Origin: Desulfovibrio desulfuricans
GTDB lineage: Bacteria > Desulfobacterota > Desulfovibrionia > Desulfovibrionales > Desulfovibrionaceae
Assembly (NCBI RefSeq): GCF_004801255.1
Contig: NZ_CP036295.1
Location: 2,690,001-2,754,000, forward strand
DNA length: 64,000 nucleotides
Direction of reading: 5' to 3'
This document shows positions 34,674 through 44,663 of the stretch, in pieces. The position numbers were made by a program, and so were the translations under genes. The first letter of the stretch is position 1; each line of letters starts with the position of its first letter. The notes below the pieces were generated by a model, which saw nothing but the letters and a program-made list of their open reading frames with translations, was not told the DNA's origin and did no database searches.

Positions 34674-35594
34674 ATGCAGAAAACAAAGTTTATCTGGTTT
34701 GACGGAAAAATGCTCCCTTCTGAACAGGCACAGGTTCATGTGCTCACCCACGCCCTGCACTATGGCAGCGCCGTATTTGAAGGCATTCGCGCCTACGCCT
34801 GCGCCGACGGCACGTCCGCCGTCTTTCGCTTAGAAGACCACTGCAAGCGCCTAATTAACTCCGCTAAAATTATGCGCCTTGAAGTACCCTTCTCGCCCGA
34901 CCAGCTGGTAGAAGCCTGTGTTGAAACCCTCAAGGCCAACGAACTGCGCGAGGGCTATGTGCGCCCGCTGTCGTTTGTGGGCTATGGCGAAATGGGCGTC
35001 TACCCCGGCAACAACCCGGTGCAGACCATCATCGCCGTCTGGCCCTGGGGCGCGTACCTTGGCGCAGAAGCCCTTGAAAAGGGCATTCGCGTCAAAACCA
35101 GCAGCTTTGCCCGCAGCCATGTGAATACCAGCATGTCCAAAGCCAAGGCCGCAGGCAACTACATCAACTCCATCCTTGCCAAGGTGGAGGCCAAGGACGA
35201 CGGCTACGACGAAGCCGTGATGCTCGACACCAACGGCTTTGTCTCTGAAGCCACGGGCGAGAACATCTTTATCGTGCGCAACGGCGTGATCAAAACCACC
35301 CCCTGGACGTCCATCCTGGGCGGCCTGACGCGCGACTCCGTCATGGCCCTGGCCAAAGACCTTGGCTATACCGTGGAAGAACAGCAGTTTACCCGCGACG
35401 AATTCTATATTGCCGACGAGGCTTTCTTCACCGGCACGGCGGCTGAAATCACCCCCATCCGCGAGCTGGATCACCGCCAGATCGGCGTTGGTCATGCTGG
35501 CCCGGTGACAAAGCACCTGCAGAAGGAATTCTTCAAGATCGTCAAGGGCGAAAACCCCAAGTACGAGGGCTGGCTGCACCGCTTCAGCGTGTAA
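34674..35594 (+). CDS. ilvE: Branched-chain amino acid aminotransferase
   Basis: This PLP-dependent class IV transaminase of 306 residues interconverts Leu, Ile and Val with their 2-oxo acids. Key segments are HALHYGSAVFEGIRAY (30-45), the catalytic lysine in SKAKAAGNYINSI (about 155-167) and the PLP-phosphate region GFVSEATGENIF. GGAGGAAAG precedes the ATG at 34674; the longer ORF from 34482 has no start signal. It appears monocistronic, with a hairpin downstream. Confidence 0.93.
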   Translation: MQKTKFIWFDGKMLPSEQAQVHVLTHALHYGSAVFEGIRAYACADGTSAVFRLEDHCKRLINSAKIMRLEVPFSPDQLVEACVETLKANELREGYVRPLSFVGYGEMGVYPGNNPVQTIIAVWPWGAYLGAEALEKGIRVKTSSFARSHVNTSMSKAKAAGNYINSILAKVEAKDDGYDEAVMLDTNGFVSEATGENIFIVRNGVIKTTPWTSILGGLTRDSVMALAKDLGYTVEEQQFTRDEFYIADEAFFTGTAAEITPIRELDHRQIGVGHAGPVTKHLQKEFFKIVKGENPKYEGWLHRFSV

Positions 35595-35633
35595 CACCCA
35601 GCGGGCCGCACGGCCTGCCGCGTTCAGATATGT

Positions 35634-35667
35634 TTCGGGCGGTTTTGCTTTGGCGAAACCGCCCGAA
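35634..35667 (+). terminator. Hairpin after ilvE, probable terminator
   Basis: TTCGGGCGGTTT (35634-35645) pairs with AAACCGCCCGAA (35656-35667). No T-run follows, so termination strength is uncertain. Confidence 0.55.
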
Positions 35668-35812
35668 TAAACCACCGACCTGCTCCGCCCGCCCGCATGC
35701 CCCGTGCTGCCAGCGGCGCGTCAGGCAAAAGCCTTTTCTGCGGGTTCGCCCTGCGGCGTAACCCGGGACTGCCCGACAGCCCGTTGGTCATCTTTCAAAG
35801 GCAACGAGCGCC

Positions 35813-37885
35813 ATGAAACATCTCTCTCTCGCCGCACGATACAGGCCGCAAAACTTCGCTCAGGTAGCAGGACAGGACATGGTCAAGGCCGTCCTTTCCC
35901 GCGCCGCTGCCGAAGACAGGCCAGCCGCCGCCTATCTTTTGAGCGGCACGCGAGGCGTGGGCAAAACCACCATCGCGCGCATTTTTGCCAAGGCGCTCAA
36001 CTGCCAGCACGCGCCGGGGCCGGAGCCCTGCAACCAGTGCGAACAGTGCCGCAAGATTACCCAGGGCGTGCATGTGGACGTGACGGAAATCGACGGCGCT
36101 TCCAACAACAGCGTCGAAGACGCCCGCTCGCTGCGCGAAACCATCGGCTACGCGCCCATGGAGGGCCGCTACAAGATTTTTATCATCGACGAAGCGCACA
36201 TGCTCACCCGCAACGCCTTCAACGCGCTGCTCAAAACGCTGGAAGAACCGCCGGAGCGCGTCGTCTTTATTTTTGCCACCACCGAGGCGCACAAGTTCCC
36301 CATTACCATTGTGAGCCGCTGCCAGCATTTTGTCTTCAGGCATCTGAGCGAAGATGCGCTGTTTGCGCACATCTCGGCCGTGTTGCGCAAAGAAAACGCG
36401 GCCTTTGAAGAAGGGGCCGTGCGGCTTATCGCGCGCAGGGCCGCAGGCAGCGTGCGCGACAGCATGTCGCTGCTCGACCAGACGCTGGCGCTGGGCGGCG
36501 CGGAGCTGACCGTGGCCGCCACCCGGCAAGTGCTGGGGCTTGCGGGCCAGGAGCTGTTTGCCGAGCTGTTCGAGGCCCTGCACAGTCAGGACTGCGCCGC
36601 CGTCGCGACCCTGTGCGGGCAGATATTGCAGCAGGGTGTGGACATTGGCTTTTTTATGCGCGAGCTGGCGGGCAACCTGCGCAATCTTTTTTTGCTGCGC
36701 CAGAGCGGTCAGGCCATTGTGCCAAGTCTGCGCCTGCCCGCTGACGAGGCGGCAATGTGGCAGGGCATAGCCCCCCGCTTTTCTGCGGCGCATCTGCATG
36801 CGGCATGGCAAATGGCCCTTGACGCGCAGCGCGGCATCGTGCAAAGCCCAGAACCGGCAGCCGCGCTGGAGCTGTTGCTGCTCAACCTGGCCCTGCTGCC
36901 GCAGCTGCTGCCAGTGGGACAGACGACGCCAGGCCCAGGCGGCCCCAATGGGGGCCAGGCTACGGGCCAGACTACGTGCCAGACTACGGGCCAGGCTTGC
37001 GGGCAACCGCCTAGTATGGGGGCAGTCGCGCAGGCGCAGACCGTTGCGGCGGCGAGTCCGCGCGGGGACAGCTCGGCGACCGTGTCCAGCGAGGCCGCTC
37101 AGGCCGTGCAGGCCCGGCCCAGAGATGCAGCCTCGACCCAGCACGCCGCCAACGACGCCGACGACGGAGACTCGGACGAACCGGACGCGGCCCCGAACAC
37201 CGGGGACAGCAGCGCAGACCCGAGCAGCGCGCCGCGCAACGACGCCCCCACCTCTGCCCCGGCAACGCCGACGCACCGCCCATGGCGGCCGACGCCGCCC
37301 CCGCAAGGGAATGCCAACGCTGGCGGCGGAGCTGCAGCAGCCAAAGTCCGGGACGCGGCCAGCGCACCTACGGCGAGCGACGCCCCCGCAAGGCAGCCAG
37401 CAGGGAAGCGGCCTCTGGTGCAATGCGTCGCAGACGAACATTTTGACCAGGCTACTTCCGGCGAGGGCAACCCCCGCGCCGTGGAGACGCCCCCTGCGGC
37501 CGCCCCAACGCACGGCGCGCCTCAGGGCGAGGCCGCCTGCAACTGGGCTGCGTTTTGCGATTTTTGCACCACGTGGCAAAATGGCGGGCGCGACATGCCG
37601 CGTCAGCACCTGCTGCGCAGCGTTGCCGCAACGTGGAAGGACGGCGTGCTGCGCCTTGCGCCCAAGGCCGAGACCCAGCAGTTTCAGCTTGAGCGCGGGC
37701 GTGAGGAGCTCATGGCCGCTTTGGCGGCATACGGCGCAGGGCAGACGCGACTTGAAATCGTGGCTCCCCGGCCCTACAGGCCAGAGGCGGAGCTGATTGA
37801 CGAATTCAGCCAAAAGCCGGAGCTGCGCCACTGTCTCGAAGTTTTGAATGCGCGGGTCAAAGGCTGCCGCCCCATCGACCAGTAA
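35813..37885 (+). CDS. dnaX: DNA polymerase III subunit gamma/tau
   Basis: This clamp-loader ATPase of the replisome has 690 residues. The AAA+ core has Walker A SGTRGVGKTT near residue 44, a zinc site from NCQHAPGPEPCNQCEQC (about 63-79), Walker B FIIDEAHML and SRC near 168. Domain III ends near 360. Residues about 370-580 are low-complexity Ala/Thr/Pro/Asp sequence containing a 12-bp repeat at 36953-37000; a conserved tau-like C-terminus follows. I saw no slippery sequence for a programmed frameshift. The gene heads a dnaX-ybaB-recR operon, a common arrangement. Confidence 0.93.
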   Translation: MKHLSLAARYRPQNFAQVAGQDMVKAVLSRAAAEDRPAAAYLLSGTRGVGKTTIARIFAKALNCQHAPGPEPCNQCEQCRKITQGVHVDVTEIDGASNNSVEDARSLRETIGYAPMEGRYKIFIIDEAHMLTRNAFNALLKTLEEPPERVVFIFATTEAHKFPITIVSRCQHFVFRHLSEDALFAHISAVLRKENAAFEEGAVRLIARRAAGSVRDSMSLLDQTLALGGAELTVAATRQVLGLAGQELFAELFEALHSQDCAAVATLCGQILQQGVDIGFFMRELAGNLRNLFLLRQSGQAIVPSLRLPADEAAMWQGIAPRFSAAHLHAAWQMALDAQRGIVQSPEPAAALELLLLNLALLPQLLPVGQTTPGPGGPNGGQATGQTTCQTTGQACGQPPSMGAVAQAQTVAAASPRGDSSATVSSEAAQAVQARPRDAASTQHAANDADDGDSDEPDAAPNTGDSSADPSSAPRNDAPTSAPATPTHRPWRPTPPPQGNANAGGGAAAAKVRDAASAPTASDAPARQPAGKRPLVQCVADEHFDQATSGEGNPRAVETPPAAAPTHGAPQGEAACNWAAFCDFCTTWQNGGRDMPRQHLLRSVAATWKDGVLRLAPKAETQQFQLERGREELMAALAAYGAGQTRLEIVAPRPYRPEAELIDEFSQKPELRHCLEVLNARVKGCRPIDQ
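36953..37000. repeat. In-frame 12-bp repeat inside dnaX, four units
   Basis: Units begin at 36953, 36965, 36977 and 36989 and approximate GGCCAGACTACG. They encode ATGQ/TTCQ/TTGQ/ACGQ-type repeats in the flexible linker. The 8-bp core GGCCAGAC is shared with the repeat inside cbiB. Confidence 0.85.
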
Positions 37886-37976
37886 CGGCGCCGCCCGCCA
37901 GGGCAATAAAAAATTTTCGCGACCATCGGCCACGCCGCCGGGAGCGGAAGCATGCAACAGACGCAAGGAGAAACAC

Positions 37977-38288
37977 ATGCGGAACATGAACGACATTCTG
38001 CGCCAGGCGCAGGTTATGCAAAACAAGATCGCCAAACTTCAGCAGGATCTGGGCGAGCACAGCTACGAAGCCAGCAGCGGCGGCGGCATGGTCAAGGCCG
38101 AGGTTTCGGGCAAGCAGGAACTGCGCAAACTTGTTATCGACCCCAAGGCTCTTGAGGGCAACGACGTCGAAATGCTGCAGGATCTCATTCTGGCTGCCGT
38201 CAATGAAGCTGGCCGCATTGCCCGCGAAACCATGGAACGCGAGATGAGCGCCATCTCAGGCGGCATCAAGCTGCCCGGTCTTTTCTAG
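37977..38288 (+). CDS. ybaB: YbaB/EbfC family nucleoid-associated protein
   Basis: This small DNA-binding protein of 103 residues has the typical start MNDILRQAQVMQNKIAKLQ, GGGMVKAEVSGKQEL in the middle and SAISGGIKLPG at the end. It probably organises the nucleoid and is usually encoded between dnaX and recR, as here. AAGGAG lies six bases before the ATG at 37977. The stop is 4 bp before recR. Confidence 0.94.
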   Translation: MRNMNDILRQAQVMQNKIAKLQQDLGEHSYEASSGGGMVKAEVSGKQELRKLVIDPKALEGNDVEMLQDLILAAVNEAGRIARETMEREMSAISGGIKLPGLF

Positions 38289-38292
38289 CGCC

Positions 38293-38904
38293 ATGCACGA
38301 CAGGATTCCCGAACCGCTCAAGGCCCTGGTAGAGCAGCTTTCGCGTCTGCCGGGCCTTGGCCCCAAATCCGCCATGCGTGCGGCCATGGCCCTGCTCAAG
38401 TGGCCGGAGGCCGAAACCCGCAGGCTCGGGCGCGGCATCCACGACCTGCGCGACAACCTGCACCTGTGCTCGCGCTGCGGCGGGCTTTCGTCCACCGACC
38501 CGTGCCCGGTCTGCTCCGATGCAGAGCGTGCTCGCGATACGCTGTGCCTGGTGACGGAATGGGACAGCATGCTTACTCTGGACGAAGGCGGCTTTTATCA
38601 CGGCCAATACATGATTCTGGGCGGCCTGATCGCTCCGCTTGAGCGCATGGATTCTGACAGCCTGGATATGGACAGGCTGGTAAAGCGCCTGGCCGAAGGC
38701 GAAATTCAGGAGCTCATTCTCGCCCTGGGCGCAACCCTTGAGGCGGAAAACACGGCTTCGTTCATCCGTCAGATGGTGCGCAGGCAGTTTCCCTCAGTGC
38801 GCGTTTCACGCCTGGCTCAGGGTATTCCCCTTGGGGCCGAGGTCAAATATATGGACAAGGAAACCCTGCGCCAGTCGCTGCAGTTCCGTCAGGATCTGGC
38901 CTAG
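38293..38904 (+). CDS. recR: Recombination protein RecR
   Basis: This 203-residue component of the RecFOR repair pathway loads RecA at gaps. It shows the helix-hairpin-helix LSRLPGLGPKSAMRAAM near residue 17, the zinc finger CSRCGGLSSTDPCPVC (about 57-72), and a Toprim domain starting LCLVTEWDSML. The length matches the family. It is the last gene of the dnaX operon. Confidence 0.96.
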   Translation: MHDRIPEPLKALVEQLSRLPGLGPKSAMRAAMALLKWPEAETRRLGRGIHDLRDNLHLCSRCGGLSSTDPCPVCSDAERARDTLCLVTEWDSMLTLDEGGFYHGQYMILGGLIAPLERMDSDSLDMDRLVKRLAEGEIQELILALGATLEAENTASFIRQMVRRQFPSVRVSRLAQGIPLGAEVKYMDKETLRQSLQFRQDLA

Positions 38905-39275
38905 GCCCCGAGTTTGCCCCCCCTATCCTTCCTGGTTTGGTCCGCTTTTTTTCGTTCAGGCATAAATCTTCTCTCCGATCTGCCGTAAATACGATAAACC
39001 AGAGACGTTCAGCTCTTCTTGAGGCTGTTTTTGCAGCATGTGCAAGTCAGCAAACCGCTTGTTTTTCCGTCGACCTGCATATACTACTACTGCGCTTGTA
39101 TATGGCAGGTGATTTAGCCGCGACATGCGGCAAACACACTGCGGAAGAGCGCGATTCCCCGCCCTTGGGGTTTCGCGAGGTGCGGTTCTGCGCTTAAAAC
39201 CTGAGAGCGGGCGTCGGCGTCCCGGGCGCCTGCCGCACCAGAGCGAACCAACAGCGCACAATGAGGTTGCTTGCA
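38905..39275 (+). other. Intergenic region before the chemoreceptor
   Basis: This 371-bp gap contains a sigma-28-like promoter at 38963-38989 and then about 290 bp of leader. No convincing ORF is present. The leader contains short inverted repeats but no recognised riboswitch. Confidence 0.5.
38963..38989 (+). promoter_or_regulatory. Sigma-28 (FliA) promoter upstream of the chemoreceptor
   Basis: TAAATCTT (38963-38970), an 11-bp spacer, then GCCGTAAA (38982-38989), compared with the enterobacterial FliA consensus TAAAGTTT-N11-GCCGATAA. It keeps TAAA, the exact spacing and six of eight -10 bases. The distance to the start codon is long (286 bp). Confidence 0.6.
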
Positions 39276-40874
39276 ATGAATATGACGTTGAGTTCCCGCA
39301 TCATTTTTGTATATGTCCTGAGCCTTATGCTGGCATGCATGGCCATGTTCATAGGCTTCAACATGGTTATGGGCGATGCCCTTACTGGCGGCGGCGCGTT
39401 CAAGGCGCTGCTCATCGGGGCGGGCCTCACCGCGCTGCTGGCTGTTGCCGGTTCGCTGTTCATCTGCAACAGGCTTTGTCCCATACGCAAATGCGTGGAG
39501 TACGCCAGGGCCGTTGCCGCAGGCGATACCAAGGCCACGCTGGATATGGACAGGGCCGACTGTCTTGGGCATCTGGCCCAGGCGCTGCGCGACATGGTCG
39601 CAAAGCTTGAAGGCCAGTCCCACTGGTACGAGAGCATTCTTGACACGCTGCCCCTTTCCATTTCCGTAACAGACAACGACATGATCTGGACGTTCTGCAA
39701 CAAGGCCGCCCTCACGGGCATGCGCAAATATTGCCAGGAAGACGTCGTGGGCAAACACTGCTCTGAAAAACAGGGCAACATCTGCAACACTCCCCAGTGC
39801 GGCATCGAGCAGCTGCGCCGTGGCAGCAAGCAGGTCATCAACCATATGCCCAACGGCAAGACCATGCAGATCATGCTTGATTTTCTGAAAGACAAAAACG
39901 GCAATACTGTTGGCCATGTGGAAATTGGCGAGGATATCACCGAGCGCATCATCCTTGAAAAAAAGGCCGAAGAATCCGCCCACAAGGCTCGCATGGACAC
40001 GGTCAACCAGCTTGAAGGCGTGGTGGAAACCCTGCAGCACGCCGCCAATACCCTCGACACGTCGCTGAACGACGTGCGCGACAAATCGGGCACGGTGGCC
40101 GACCGCATGGCCGAAACCGCCACAGCCATGGACGAAATGAATTCCACCGTGCTTGAAGTGGCGCACAACGCCGATGGCGCGGCCGAGGCCGCCACCTCGG
40201 TGCAGGGGCATGCGCAGGAAGGCACGGGCATTGTGCTGCGTACCATCCAGAACATGCAGGAAGTGCAGGAAAAGGCCTCTGGCCTCAAGCACGAAATGAG
40301 CACCCTGGACAAACAGGCACGGGATATCGGCGCGGTTCTTACGCTTATCCGCGACATTGCCGACCAGACCAACCTGCTGGCGCTTAACGCCGCCATCGAG
40401 GCGGCCCGCGCTGGCGATGCCGGGCGGGGCTTTGCCGTCGTGGCTGACGAGGTGCGCAAGCTGGCCGAAAAAACCATGAGCGCCACCAGCGAAGTGGAAA
40501 AAGCTATTGCCGCCATTCAGGAAGGCACCGACAAAAGCTCCAGCACCGTCGACAACACGGTGACTTCCATCGAAGAAGTAAGCCGCATGGCGCAGGAGTC
40601 GGGGCACTCGCTTGACCTTATCTCCAACCTCGCGGGCGACTCCAGCAGCCGCGTTTCCGCCATCGCCACCGCCGCCACGCAGCAGTCGGCCGCGTCGGAA
40701 GAAATCAACCGCAATATTGCCGAGGTCAACACCCTGAGCGCCCGCATCGCCGAGGCCACCAACGCCGCAACGGGGCAGGTGCGCGATCTGGCGGAGCAGG
40801 TGGGCATTGTTACCGGCATTCTCGACGCCATCCGCAAGGACGACCGGATCCGTGAGGCCAAGGCCAAGGCCTGA
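39276..40874 (+). CDS. Methyl-accepting chemotaxis protein with a cysteine-bearing PAS domain
   Basis: This 532-residue receptor has two N-terminal membrane spans (about 8-28 and 42-63) separated by a very short loop, so it has almost no periplasmic sensor. A HAMP-like linker is followed by a PAS domain (about 120-230) holding [14 protein letters not shown], a C-x7-C-x4-C pattern. The signalling domain carries the hairpin tip [41 protein letters not shown]. Sensing is therefore probably cytoplasmic and perhaps redox- or metal-linked. The start at 39276 is preferred because GAGG is nine bases upstream; the ATG at 39261 has no ribosome site. Confidence 0.88.
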   Translation: MNMTLSSRIIFVYVLSLMLACMAMFIGFNMVMGDALTGGGAFKALLIGAGLTALLAVAGSLFICNRLCPIRKCVEYARAVAAGDTKATLDMDRADCLGHLAQALRDMVAKLEGQSHWYESILDTLPLSISVTDNDMIWTFCNKAALTGMRKYCQEDVVGKHCSEKQGNICNTPQCGIEQLRRGSKQVINHMPNGKTMQIMLDFLKDKNGNTVGHVEIGEDITERIILEKKAEESAHKARMDTVNQLEGVVETLQHAANTLDTSLNDVRDKSGTVADRMAETATAMDEMNSTVLEVAHNADGAAEAATSVQGHAQEGTGIVLRTIQNMQEVQEKASGLKHEMSTLDKQARDIGAVLTLIRDIADQTNLLALNAAIEAARAGDAGRGFAVVADEVRKLAEKTMSATSEVEKAIAAIQEGTDKSSSTVDNTVTSIEEVSRMAQESGHSLDLISNLAGDSSSRVSAIATAATQQSAASEEINRNIAEVNTLSARIAEATNAATGQVRDLAEQVGIVTGILDAIRKDDRIREAKAKA

Positions 40875-40910
40875 TTACCGCGTACGACCAGATAAAACCA
40901 CGCGACATTC

Positions 40911-40944
40911 AAAGCCGCCGAAACACTGTTTCGGCGGCTTTTTT
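40911..40944 (+). terminator. Rho-independent terminator of the chemoreceptor gene
   Basis: AAAGCCGCCGAAA (40911-40923) pairs with TTTCGGCGGCTTT (40929-40941) and is followed by further T residues. Confidence 0.93.
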
Positions 40945-41176
40945 GCATCTTACGGCAAAAAAACCTGCCAGCAGCTCGCAAACAACGGCATTAGCAAGTT
41001 TTTTGATTTTTTTTGCCCGCCCGCTCTGGACGATAACGGAGAAGGACTTACATATTGTTCGCACCTGACCACTGGTGCTGATTTTCCCGCGCTCGCCGCC
41101 GTTTGCGGCCCCCTGAGGTCCCTCGGAGGTGGTAGCGCGAAGCGTAACGAGAAGTTTTCCTGAGGAGGATTCAGAT

Positions 41177-43093
41177 ATGTCCAAGATTATAGGCATCGAC
41201 CTGGGTACCACCAACTCCTGCGTCTACGTCATGGAGGGCAAGGACCCCAAATGCATCACCAATCCTGAAGGCGGGCGTACCACTCCTTCAGTGGTGGCCT
41301 TTACAGATAAGGAACGCCTGGTGGGCGACATTGCCAAACGTCAGGCAGTCACCAACCCCAAGCGCACGGTTTTTGCCATCAAGCGCCTCATGGGCCGCAA
41401 GTTTGACAGCCCCGAAGTTGGCCGGTGGAAGGAGCATTCGCCCTACGCCATCGTAAAAGCCGCCAACGAGGACGCCGGCGTGGAAGTGGACGGCCGCACC
41501 TACAGCGCGCCTGAAGTTTCGGCCATGATTCTGGCCAAGCTGAAGGCCGATGCGGAGGCATACCTCGGCGAGACCGTAACCGAAGCCGTCATCACCGTGC
41601 CTGCGTACTTCAACGATGCCCAGCGTCAGGCCACCAAGGACGCGGGCCGCATCGCCGGTCTTGACGTCAAGCGTATCATCAACGAACCCACCGCGGCCTC
41701 GCTGGCCTACGGCGCGGACAAAAAAGCCAACGAAAAGATCGCCGTGTTCGACCTTGGCGGCGGCACGTTCGATATTTCCATCCTTGAAGTGGGCGACAAC
41801 GTGGTTGAAGTGCGCGCCACCAACGGCGACACCTTCCTCGGCGGCGAAGACTTTGACCAGCGCGTCATCAACTTCCTCGTTGAAGAATTCAAGCGCGAAA
41901 ACGGCATTGACCTTTCCAAGGACAGCATGGCCCTGCAGCGCCTGAAAGAAGCCGCTGAAAAGGCCAAAAAAGACCTCTCCACCTCCATGGAGGCCGAGGT
42001 CAACCTGCCCTTTATCACTGCCGACCAAAACGGCCCCAAGCACATGCTCATCAAGATTGGCCGCGCCAAGCTTGAATCGCTGGTCAGCGACCTTGTGGAC
42101 CGCACCATCGAGCCCTGCAAAAAAGCCCTGGCCGACGCCGGCATGAGCGCCTCGCAGATTGACGAAGTCATCCTCGTCGGCGGCATGACCCGTATGCCTA
42201 TGGTACAGCAGGTTGTGGGCAAGTTTTTTGGCAAGGAGCCCAACCGCTCCGTGAACCCTGACGAAGTTGTGGCCATGGGCGCCGCCATTCAGGGCGGCAT
42301 CCTCACCGGCGACGTCAAGGACGTGCTGCTGCTCGACGTGACCCCGCTCTCCCTTGGCATCGAAACCATGGGCGGCGTGTTCACCAAGCTGATTGACCGC
42401 AACACCACCATTCCTACGCGTAAAAGCCAGGTGTTCACCACGGCCTCCGACAACCAGCCCTCGGTGTCCATCCATGTGCTGCAGGGTGAGCGCCCCATGG
42501 CCCCCGACAACATGACCCTGGCGCGTTTCGACCTGGCGGGCATTCCCCCGGCGCCCCGAGGCGTGCCGCAGATCGAAGTGTCTTTTGACATCGACGCCAA
42601 CGGCATTGTGAACGTGTCCGCCAAGGACATGGGCACCGGCAAGGAACAGTCCATCAAGATTACCGCTTCTTCTGGCCTGTCTGAAGACGACATTCAGCGT
42701 CTGGTGCGCGAGGCCGAGACCCACGCCACAGAAGACAAGAAAAAGCAGGATGTTATCGAAGCCCGTAACCACGCCGACAGCCTGATCTACGGTACGGAAA
42801 AATCGCTCAGCGACCTGGGCGACAAGGCCGATGCCGCCCTCAAGAGCGACATCGACGGTAAAATCGTCGCCCTGCGCAAACTTATGGAAGGCGAAGACGC
42901 CGCAGCCATCAAGGCTGCCACCGAAGACCTGGCCAAGACCTCGCACAAGCTGGCCGAGCAGCTCTACCAGCAGCAGGCCCAGCAAACCGGCGGACAGCCC
43001 GGCGCGGACGCTGGCGCTGCCGGAGCAGGCCACCAGCACGGCAATGCCGGAGACGATGTGGTGGACGCGGACTATACCGAAGTAAAGAAATAA
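41177..43093 (+). CDS. dnaK: Chaperone DnaK (Hsp70)
   Basis: This 638-residue chaperone has the ATPase start [13 protein letters not shown], the phosphate-2 loop [14 protein letters not shown], and [11 protein letters not shown]. The interdomain linker is [19 protein letters not shown] (about 386-404) and the C-terminus is EEVK-like (DADYTEVKK). It folds proteins with DnaJ and GrpE. Neither grpE nor dnaJ is adjacent; a dnaJ gene lies about 9 kb away beside rpoZ. GAGGAGG precedes the ATG at 41177. I looked for a CIRCE element or a clear sigma-32 promoter in the 230 bp upstream and found none. Confidence 0.97.
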   Translation: MSKIIGIDLGTTNSCVYVMEGKDPKCITNPEGGRTTPSVVAFTDKERLVGDIAKRQAVTNPKRTVFAIKRLMGRKFDSPEVGRWKEHSPYAIVKAANEDAGVEVDGRTYSAPEVSAMILAKLKADAEAYLGETVTEAVITVPAYFNDAQRQATKDAGRIAGLDVKRIINEPTAASLAYGADKKANEKIAVFDLGGGTFDISILEVGDNVVEVRATNGDTFLGGEDFDQRVINFLVEEFKRENGIDLSKDSMALQRLKEAAEKAKKDLSTSMEAEVNLPFITADQNGPKHMLIKIGRAKLESLVSDLVDRTIEPCKKALADAGMSASQIDEVILVGGMTRMPMVQQVVGKFFGKEPNRSVNPDEVVAMGAAIQGGILTGDVKDVLLLDVTPLSLGIETMGGVFTKLIDRNTTIPTRKSQVFTTASDNQPSVSIHVLQGERPMAPDNMTLARFDLAGIPPAPRGVPQIEVSFDIDANGIVNVSAKDMGTGKEQSIKITASSGLSEDDIQRLVREAETHATEDKKKQDVIEARNHADSLIYGTEKSLSDLGDKADAALKSDIDGKIVALRKLMEGEDAAAIKAATEDLAKTSHKLAEQLYQQQAQQTGGQPGADAGAAGAGHQHGNAGDDVVDADYTEVKK

Positions 43094-43151
43094 GCGGGCG
43101 CGCAATTCGGCGGCAGTCGCCCCGAACTTGCAACCACGCCTGCCCTGTACT

Positions 43152-43186
43152 AAAAAGGTCTGGTTCCCTGAACCAGACCTTTTTTT
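43152..43186 (+). terminator. Rho-independent terminator after dnaK
   Basis: Perfect 14-bp stem: AAAAAGGTCTGGTT (43152-43165) with AACCAGACCTTTTT (43171-43184), plus extra T. Confidence 0.95.
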
Positions 43187-43234
43187 GCGGCCCGCGCACG
43201 GCGGGCCTGTCGGTACTACAACCAGGATTCCGCC

Positions 43235-44629
43235 ATGACCATACGCCGCCCTTTCGTCGTGCTGGCACGTAATATTTTGCTGCTGGCACTTCTTGGCTGT
43301 CTTGCCGCGTGCCAGATGCCCTTTGGCATGGGGCAGAGAGCCCCCGAACCCAAACCCCAGCCGGTGGCGCCCGCGCCGGCAACCGGCCCTTGCGTTGTGC
43401 TGGCCCTGCCCTCGTCGGGCACCTACGCCGCCATTGCGGGCAAGGTGCGCCACGGCGCGCAGATGGCCCAGAACGAGCTGGCCGCAAACGGCGTCAAGCT
43501 GCGTCTGGAAACCATCAATACCGAAGCCCCGGACTGGCTGCAGCGCCTTGACGCGCTGCCGCAGGCCTGCTCGGTTGTGGGCGGCCCCCTTCAGGCGCGC
43601 AATTACGCTCAGGCACGCGAGCACGGCCAGCTGGAAAAGCGGGCGTTCTTTACCTTTGTTCCCTCGCTTGAGCAGGGCGACGAGGGCGCGCGGGCATGGC
43701 GCTTTTTCCCCAGCCCGCAAGACCAGATTGATACGCTCATCGGCTTTGCCACCACAGGCATGAATATCCGCACCTACGGCGCGTTTTACCCAACCGACGC
43801 GTACGGCGTGCGCATGACGGGCCTTATGGAACAAAGCCTCGCCAGTCAGAACATGCTGCTGCAAAAGGCCTCGTACAATCCCGCCGACCCCACGTCGTGG
43901 AGCGATGCTGTGGCCCCGCTCATCAACGCGCAAACGCCGCAGGGCAGCAAAACCCCTGTGCCGCAAACCTCCTTTGAAGGCCTGTTCCTGCCCGACTCGT
44001 GGAAGAGCATGGAAATGCTGACCACAAGCCTGCTCTACAACGGCGAGGATCGTCTGGTGCTTCTGGGCACAACGCTGTGGGAGCAGAGCCTCTCGGGCAA
44101 AACCATCTCCAATGCCGACAAATACGCGCTGGCGGTTTTTCCCGCCGCATGGAACCAGCCGCAGGCGCCCCGCGCCCTGCAGGTTCCCGGCACGGACTTC
44201 TGGAACGCCCTGGGCTACGACTTTGTACGCTTTGCCGTGTCCATGGGGCTTGATTCGCGTCTGACGACGCCGCAGGTCACCGCCCGCGCCCAGCGCGCCT
44301 CAAAGATGATCTGGGGCATGGCGCCCATTTCGTGGGACAACGCTGGCGTGGCGCACCAAAAGCTCTTTTTGTTTGGCGTGTCGCCCACGGGCATGACTCC
44401 GGTGAATATAGAGACCTTCCAGCAGACCCGCGCACGCGTGCTGCAGCAGTCTGCCTTGCGCATGCAGGGCCTGCCGCCTGTGGACGCCACGGGCGCGCCA
44501 GTTGCGGCCCCTGCCGCCGGGGCGGAAGCCGCCCCCGCCGTGCAGCAGGGTCAGACGCCGCCGTCCGCGCCCATAATGAGCAACACGCCCCGCCCCTCGT
44601 ATAAACTCAGCCTGCCCACAGCGCGCTAG
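43235..44629 (+). CDS. Lipoprotein with periplasmic-binding-protein fold (LivK/LpoA-like)
   Basis: A lipoprotein signal peptide ends in the lipobox LGCLAAC near residue 26. The mature protein of this 464-residue gene has a Pro-rich linker (30-50) and then a type-I periplasmic binding fold, recognisable from VVLALPSSGTYAAIAGKVRHGAQMA and YGAFYPTDAYGVRMTGLMEQ. Such single lipoproteins without an ABC permease resemble the LpoA-type penicillin-binding-protein activators as much as amino-acid receptors. The C-terminal ~70 residues are Ala/Pro-rich. It lies 34 bp upstream of gatC. Confidence 0.75.
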   Translation: MTIRRPFVVLARNILLLALLGCLAACQMPFGMGQRAPEPKPQPVAPAPATGPCVVLALPSSGTYAAIAGKVRHGAQMAQNELAANGVKLRLETINTEAPDWLQRLDALPQACSVVGGPLQARNYAQAREHGQLEKRAFFTFVPSLEQGDEGARAWRFFPSPQDQIDTLIGFATTGMNIRTYGAFYPTDAYGVRMTGLMEQSLASQNMLLQKASYNPADPTSWSDAVAPLINAQTPQGSKTPVPQTSFEGLFLPDSWKSMEMLTTSLLYNGEDRLVLLGTTLWEQSLSGKTISNADKYALAVFPAAWNQPQAPRALQVPGTDFWNALGYDFVRFAVSMGLDSRLTTPQVTARAQRASKMIWGMAPISWDNAGVAHQKLFLFGVSPTGMTPVNIETFQQTRARVLQQSALRMQGLPPVDATGAPVAAPAAGAEAAPAVQQGQTPPSAPIMSNTPRPSYKLSLPTAR

Positions 44630-44663
44630 CCGCGCCCGCAGGCATGCCTTTAAAGGATCGCAC

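Noticed and set aside
35813..37885. Programmed frameshift in dnaX
   Set aside because: No A-rich slippery heptamer with a downstream stem was found near the gamma/tau boundary.
40945..41176. CIRCE or sigma-32 site before dnaK
   Set aside because: No TTAGCACTC-N9-GAGTGCTAA and no convincing heat-shock -35/-10 pair.
41288..43966. 892-residue minus-strand ORF opposite dnaK
   Set aside because: Shadow of dnaK and the downstream lipoprotein gene; no protein-like domains.
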